Assembly: GCA_025997675.1 (NCBI GenBank)
Contig: BNUX01000098.1
Coordinates: 1-9,700, forward strand
Origin: Spirochaetia bacterium
Lineage (GTDB): Bacteria > Spirochaetota > Spirochaetia > Treponematales > Breznakiellaceae
DNA: 9,700 bases
Reading direction: 5' to 3'
Both the position numbers and the translations under genes were made by a program. Every line of letters begins with the position of its first letter. Position 1 is the first letter of the stretch. Below the pieces are notes generated by a model. That model was not told the DNA's origin, made no database searches, and worked only from the letters and a program-made list of their open reading frames with translations. Shown here one piece after another: positions 6,627-9,700 of the stretch.

Positions 6627-7883
6627 ATGAAATATATCAATCGCCACGCCGGAATGGCACTGGCCCGGTTAAGCGGCTCATTCCCGGTCATTTTAGTCAC
6701 CGGCCCACGGCAGGTTGGTAAGACCACCCTTTTGCAGAATACCCCGGATACCAGGGACTTGCCCTATCTGTCCTTTGACGACCCTTCGGAAACCCTTTCG
6801 GCAAAGGCGGATCCAAAAACATTTCTTTCCCTGCACGAAGCCCCGGTGGTTTTTGACGAAATCCAATATGTACCGGAATTGTTTCCTTATTTCAAAATGG
6901 CGGCGGACGCTAAAAAAACTAAGGGAATGTATTATCTTACCGGCAGCCAGCAGTTTCATCTGATGAAAAACGTCGGCGAGAGCCTGGCCGGGAGAATCGG
7001 TATACTGCAATTATTGGGATTATCCCTGCGGGAAATAACAGAAAATCCCGGCGGCAAACCATGTACCGATCCCTTTATCCCCACCAGGGAATACCTGGCG
7101 GGGCGCAATAAAACGGCAAAGGCCCATTCAAAAGCGGTCTCCCTTAGCCCGCCGGATATCTGGAAGATAATCCACCGGGGCTCCTTTCCTGCGGTTGTAT
7201 CGGGCTATTCCCCGGGAACGGCCTTCTATGACGCCTATATCAGAACCTATGTGGAACGGGATGTCCGGGCCCTGGCCCAGGTTGGGGATGAACTGCAATT
7301 TATCCAATTCCTTTCCGTTGTCGCGGGCCGCACCGGACAGATGCTCAATTACCGGGATATGTGCCGGGATGTGGGAATTAGTGAGCCCACCGCAAAAAAG
7401 TGGCTGTCCATTCTGGTCACTTCGGGGCTCGTCTATTTACTTCCCCCGTATCATACCAATATTGAAAAGCGGGTTGTAAAAACACCGAAGCTCTACTTCC
7501 TTGATACAGGACTGGCGGCTTATCTAACCAAGTGGACTACGGCGGAAGTTTTAATGCAGGGCGCAATGGCGGGGGCATTTTTTGAAACCTTTGTGATATC
7601 GGAAATACTAAAAAGTTATTATAATGCCGGAAGGGATCCTGCGCTGTTCTATTACCGGGATAAGGATCAAAAGGAAATAGATTTACTCATCCTGGAAAAC
7701 GGCTGTCTGCATCCCCTGGAAATCAAGAAAACGGCGGTTCCCAAGCCGCAGGATGCGGCGGTCTTCAAGGTGCTGTCCTCTGTTAAGGGGGTAACCGTTG
7801 GCGCCGGGGGAGTAATTTCCCTGATTGAATCCCTGGCAATATTGGAGGAGGATCGGTACGCGATACCGGTAACGTTTCTTTAG
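6627..7883 (+). CDS. AAA ATPase with DUF4143 C-terminal domain
   Basis: This encodes 418 residues. The N-terminal AAA domain has Walker A GPRQVGKTT (26-34), Walker B VVFDEIQ (74-80) and a sensor-like YLTGSQQF (103-110). A winged-helix-like segment follows (239-270: YRDMCRDVGISEPTAKKWL). The DUF4143 region includes PKLYFLDTGLAAYL and ends with a PD-(D/E)xK-like pattern: Glu320, Glu350-x-Asp352 and Glu365-x-Lys367 in FYYRDKDQKEIDLLI and PLEIKK. The DUF4143 part resembles a nuclease fold, but activity is not established for the family. These proteins are common, often multi-copy accessory genes in bacteria and archaea, without a settled role. The ATG at 6627 is preceded by AGGAG (6615-6619). A TTG at 6573 would add 18 residues but lies at the edge of the promoter's own inverted repeat, so it is rejected. 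The gene appears intact and stands alone, divergent from serS. Confidence 0.9.
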   Translation: MKYINRHAGMALARLSGSFPVILVTGPRQVGKTTLLQNTPDTRDLPYLSFDDPSETLSAKADPKTFLSLHEAPVVFDEIQYVPELFPYFKMAADAKKTKGMYYLTGSQQFHLMKNVGESLAGRIGILQLLGLSLREITENPGGKPCTDPFIPTREYLAGRNKTAKAHSKAVSLSPPDIWKIIHRGSFPAVVSGYSPGTAFYDAYIRTYVERDVRALAQVGDELQFIQFLSVVAGRTGQMLNYRDMCRDVGISEPTAKKWLSILVTSGLVYLLPPYHTNIEKRVVKTPKLYFLDTGLAAYLTKWTTAEVLMQGAMAGAFFETFVISEILKSYYNAGRDPALFYYRDKDQKEIDLLILENGCLHPLEIKKTAVPKPQDAAVFKVLSSVKGVTVGAGGVISLIESLAILEEDRYAIPVTFL

Positions 7884-7960
7884 TTTACCGCTCTTCCGGT
7901 CCTGAGCCATAGGGAAAAGACCTCGATGGGAATACTCAGTGCCGGGGCTGCGGTTGTGGT

Positions 7961-8141
7961 ACGCGGTGCTCGTGGAGCGCAACGCGGTGCTCGTTAGGCT
8001 CAACGCGGTGCTCGTTAAGCCCAACGCGGTGCTCGTTAAGCCCAACGAGCTGCTCGTTGCGCCTAACGAGCTGCTCGTTGCGCCTAACGCGGTACTCGTG
8101 GGGCTCAACGCGGTGCTCGTTGAGCTCAACGAGCTGCCCGC
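7961..8141. repeat. 21-base tandem repeat (minisatellite), eight full units plus a decayed ninth
   Basis: Units begin at 7961, 7982, 8003, 8024, 8045, 8066, 8087 and 8108; a degenerate ninth begins at 8129. Each starts ACGCGGTGCTCGT or the variant ACGAGCTGCTCGT, followed by eight variable bases ending CA or TA. Units 3 and 4 are identical, as are units 5 and 6, which points to recent duplication of neighbours. The minus strand reads as heptads of the type NEHRVGL or NEQLVRR. The plus strand reads as NAVLVKP or NELLVAP. Where ACGAGC units occur, GCTCGTT and AACGAGC form inverted arms with six-base centres (8031-8050, 8052-8071, 8115-8134). Confidence 0.93.
8115..8134. repeat. 20-bp perfect palindrome at the end of the repeat array
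   Basis: gctcgttgagctcaacgagc equals its own reverse complement. It forms across the junction of repeat unit 8 and the decayed unit 9, and contains the array's GCTCGTT and AACGAGC arms with a GAGCTC centre. It lies two bases from the GC-only hairpin at 8137. Confidence 0.9.
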
Positions 8142-8157
8142 CCCACAAGGGGGCGGG
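8137..8157 (-). terminator. GC-only stem-loop downstream of the lipoprotein gene
   Basis: CCCGCCCC (8137-8144) pairs perfectly with GGGGCGGG (8150-8157) around a five-base loop. It lies 35 bases past the lipoprotein stop on the minus strand. A T-run after the stem is absent on that strand and only three bases long on the other, so it is not a canonical intrinsic terminator. It may protect the transcript 3' end or act as a DNA structure. The hairpin is certain; the terminator role is tentative. Confidence 0.45.
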
Positions 8158-8174
8158 AGTTTCAGATTATCCGT

Positions 8175-8201
8175 GCCAAATACCGCTTCGCGCTATTTGA
8201 C
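8175..8201 (-). repeat. Hairpin across the lipoprotein stop codon containing the GCGAAGC mini-hairpin
   Basis: GCCAAATA (8175-8182) and TATTTGAC (8194-8201) pair over eight positions with one G-T pair. Inside is a single mismatch, then CGC (8184-8186) and GCG (8190-8192) around a three-base loop. On the minus strand the tip reads GCGAAGC, a heptamer known for unusual stability as single-stranded DNA. The structure takes in the last two codons and the TAG stop of the lipoprotein gene. Confidence 0.65.
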
Positions 8202-9700
8202 ACAGAAAGCGGGGGCGACGCCAGCGGCAACCGTAGCGCTATATACGGAGCCGGAAGCGCCGGGTATGGTCGTCGCGCCAAATTCACTCGCACTGCCCTT
8301 ATAGGGCGATGCCACAAAATACCCCGTGGCAGTATGGCTGCTGGTGTATTTTATGCGGTGCGCATTGTCTTCGTAATACGCGAAACGCCCCTGATTGGCA
8401 TCTGTTTCGTAGGTGTCGTTCGATACTGAATTGCTGCCGAACATCTCCCATGATGTGGGCAGGAAGAGCGTATCCATAATCGTGTCCGCCGCCGTTGCGC
8501 CTGATCCTCTATTTGCCACCATGCGCGTAGGAGCCCAGAGGACGTCCGCCGGCACGCCCGCGGCGGTAAGCCCCGCAAGGAAGTTGCCGCCCGCCCCGTC
8601 AACCGGGGCAAGATACTTCCGCAGTTCGCTTTCCTTGTAGCCGCCCACATTGGTAGCGGTGGCGTTCATCCGGTGGGTTCCCGGTCTGTTCTGGAACTGG
8701 AACACCACATGGGGGGTGGTTCCGTTGCCGTTTTTGTTGCGGTAGGTGTTGATGCCCACCACGATTAGCCGCAGGAGCCGTCCGTCATAGCCCACAAAAG
8801 GCGCGGCTCCCAGCGTTATTGCCTGGTCGGGTGCGGTGAATTTGCCATAACCGCTTGTAGCGTCGTCAGTGGGATAGCCCGCAACGGTGAGGGAGGGCAG
8901 GTCGATGTAGTCGCCCAGGGCTATGGCTCCCAGCTTGAGCGTTATGCCTGATCCTGTTTCCGTCAGACCTGTCGCAAGGTAGGCTTTGAGCGCGGTAAAG
9001 ACTTCCGTTACTTTCGCCGCGCTGTTCGCCGTTACGTCAATGCCGAATTTGGCGGCGATACTTGGGGCCGAGGGGTTGAAGACGGACAGGATTATGTTTT
9101 TCTCCCCGCTTTTGATACCGGCCTTGTTGATGGACACGGTAGCGGCTCCCGGTGTGGTAACGGTAAGGGGTAGGCTCCAGGTTTTTCCGCTTCCGGTGGG
9201 TGTTCCCTTGGTTGCCTCGCCGGGTGTTCCGCCTATGATGATGTCGCCGGCCGCGAGTTCGCTAACGGGGTCGTCGAACGCAAAGTCGATTTTGGTCGTT
9301 GTGGCGGTATACGCGGCGCCGTCCACCGTAACGGAGTAGCCGATGCCGGGGCTGCTGTCGAGGGGTCCAGGGTCACCACCGACGGGGATTGCCATTACGG
9401 TTACCCCGGGGCTCTTAGAGCCCATTACGTACACGAGCTTTACGGTAAAGGTATAGGGCGTGCCATTGGCAAGGCCGCTAATCCTGCGGGTCGCCGTCCC
9501 CCTGGCTACGGTGATAGGCTGGGTTACGCCCCCCGCCGCCGGGTTAAGGGTGATTTCCACAGCGGTATAGGTCCCGCCGGGGTCTGTCCAGCTAAGGGTG
9601 ACGCTTTCACCCCCAGGGGCTGCGGTGAGGCCGCCTACTTCGATGGGTGGGTCATCGTTAAGATTCGGGCAGCCGCCCAGGGTCAGGGCTAGGGCTAGGG
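8193..9700 (-). CDS. Multidomain lipoprotein with fibronectin III-like, Ig-like and DUF6273-like domains, 5'-truncated
   Basis: The frame is open to the window edge, so the gene begins beyond 9700; 501 residues are visible. The first visible residues, LALALTLGGC, are the end of a lipoprotein signal peptide with the lipidated cysteine at visible residue 10. A GTG at 9560 is therefore internal. After a short acidic linker (PNLNDDPP) comes a fibronectin III-like domain to about residue 105 (SVTLSWTDPGG, then GLANGTPYTFTVKLV). An Ig-like domain to about 205 follows (YSVTVDGAAYTATTTKIDFAF, then WSLPLTVTTPGAATVSINKAGI). The C-terminal 290 residues match my memory of DUF6273: DYIDLPSLTV, HVVFQFQNRPGTHRMNATAT, LWAPTRMVAN, FLPTSWEMFGS, GYFVASPYKGS, and the terminal GVAPAFCVK. 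It is probably displayed on the cell surface or in the periplasm for binding; the ligand is unknown. Hairpins and a minisatellite lie directly downstream. Confidence 0.85.
   Translation of the reverse strand, partial: LALALTLGGCPNLNDDPPIEVGGLTAAPGGESVTLSWTDPGGTYTAVEITLNPAAGGVTQPITVARGTATRRISGLANGTPYTFTVKLVYVMGSKSPGVTVMAIPVGGDPGPLDSSPGIGYSVTVDGAAYTATTTKIDFAFDDPVSELAAGDIIIGGTPGEATKGTPTGSGKTWSLPLTVTTPGAATVSINKAGIKSGEKNIILSVFNPSAPSIAAKFGIDVTANSAAKVTEVFTALKAYLATGLTETGSGITLKLGAIALGDYIDLPSLTVAGYPTDDATSGYGKFTAPDQAITLGAAPFVGYDGRLLRLIVVGINTYRNKNGNGTTPHVVFQFQNRPGTHRMNATATNVGGYKESELRKYLAPVDGAGGNFLAGLTAAGVPADVLWAPTRMVANRGSGATAADTIMDTLFLPTSWEMFGSNSVSNDTYETDANQGRFAYYEDNAHRIKYTSSHTATGYFVASPYKGSASEFGATTIPGASGSVYSATVAAGVAPAFCVK

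Larger units (their letters stand above)
7884..8192. other. Convergent intergenic region rich in tandem and inverted repeats
   Basis: These 309 bases separate the convergent AAA ATPase and DUF6273-like lipoprotein genes. The first 75 or so bases show nothing I can name and no clear terminator for the ATPase gene. The rest holds the 21-base minisatellite, a 20-bp palindrome, an 8-bp GC-only hairpin and a hairpin crossing the lipoprotein stop codon. Open frames on both strands cross it, but they start at GTG or TTG without ribosome sites. They remain open because the repeat unit contains no stop and is a multiple of three bases. Confidence 0.8.

Noticed and set aside
7961..8141. CRISPR array
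   Set aside because: The 21-base units are directly adjacent, with no unique spacers of regular length, and no cas gene is nearby.
7683..8304. Three overlapping open frames through the minisatellite (two minus, one plus) as real genes
   Set aside because: All begin at GTG or TTG without a ribosome site. Two run antisense into the ATPase or lipoprotein gene. The 21-base period without stops keeps frames open by itself.
9679..9700. Telomere-like GGGCTA repeats at the window edge
   Set aside because: They are three copies only and encode the Leu-Ala repeats of the lipoprotein signal peptide; the frame and lipobox explain them.

Overview
This window looks like spirochaete DNA, most likely a Treponema-type gut species. 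The support is indirect. There are two lipoproteins with long predicted signal peptides and lipoboxes (ending VIGC and LGGC). One is a short beta-rich lipoprotein of a kind I associate with insect-gut treponemes. The other is a multi-domain lipoprotein ending in a DUF6273-like domain. The housekeeping genes (mnmG, serS, hinT, crcB) are clear but do not fix the genus. No rRNA, tRNA, CRISPR, transposase or integrase was recognised.

Layout. Positions 1-1752 (+) hold mnmG, missing about 19 N-terminal residues. It converges, with an 8-base gap, on a secreted probable outer-membrane beta-barrel gene (1761-2558, -). Positions 2559-2758 form a divergent promoter region: two good sigma70-type promoters point away from each other, with a 21-base inverted repeat between them. 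Rightward follow a small lipoprotein (2759-3193), an 80-residue single-span membrane protein (3255-3497) and a fluoride channel, crcB/fluC (3519-3893). crcB converges, with a 3-base gap, on a tight leftward operon read serS (6497-5220), then a membrane-anchored alpha/beta hydrolase (5219-4263), then hinT (4241-3897). The hydrolase ATG touches the serS stop codon. serS itself appears to have almost no 5' leader.

Divergent from serS is an AAA ATPase of the DUF4143 class (6627-7883, +), with its own promoter and a long inverted repeat over the -10 and start region. It faces a large lipoprotein gene (8193 to beyond 9700, -): lipobox, fibronectin type III-like domain, Ig-like domain, DUF6273-like C-terminal domain.

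The most unusual stretch is the 309-base space between these last two genes (7884-8192). It holds a 21-base minisatellite of eight full units, long open in frames on both strands. It also holds a 20-bp perfect palindrome, an 8-bp GC-only hairpin, and a hairpin lying across the lipoprotein stop codon that contains the very stable DNA mini-hairpin GCGAAGC. Stem-loops just 3' of a surface-protein gene with a possibly lectin-like C-terminus recall the target end of a diversity-generating retroelement. No reverse transcriptase or template repeat is in the window, so that remains a hypothesis.

Working together: serS and hinT may be functionally linked, because Hint proteins hydrolyse aminoacyl-adenylates made by aminoacyl-tRNA synthetases. 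mnmG adds a second translation-fidelity function. The remaining genes mainly concern the envelope.
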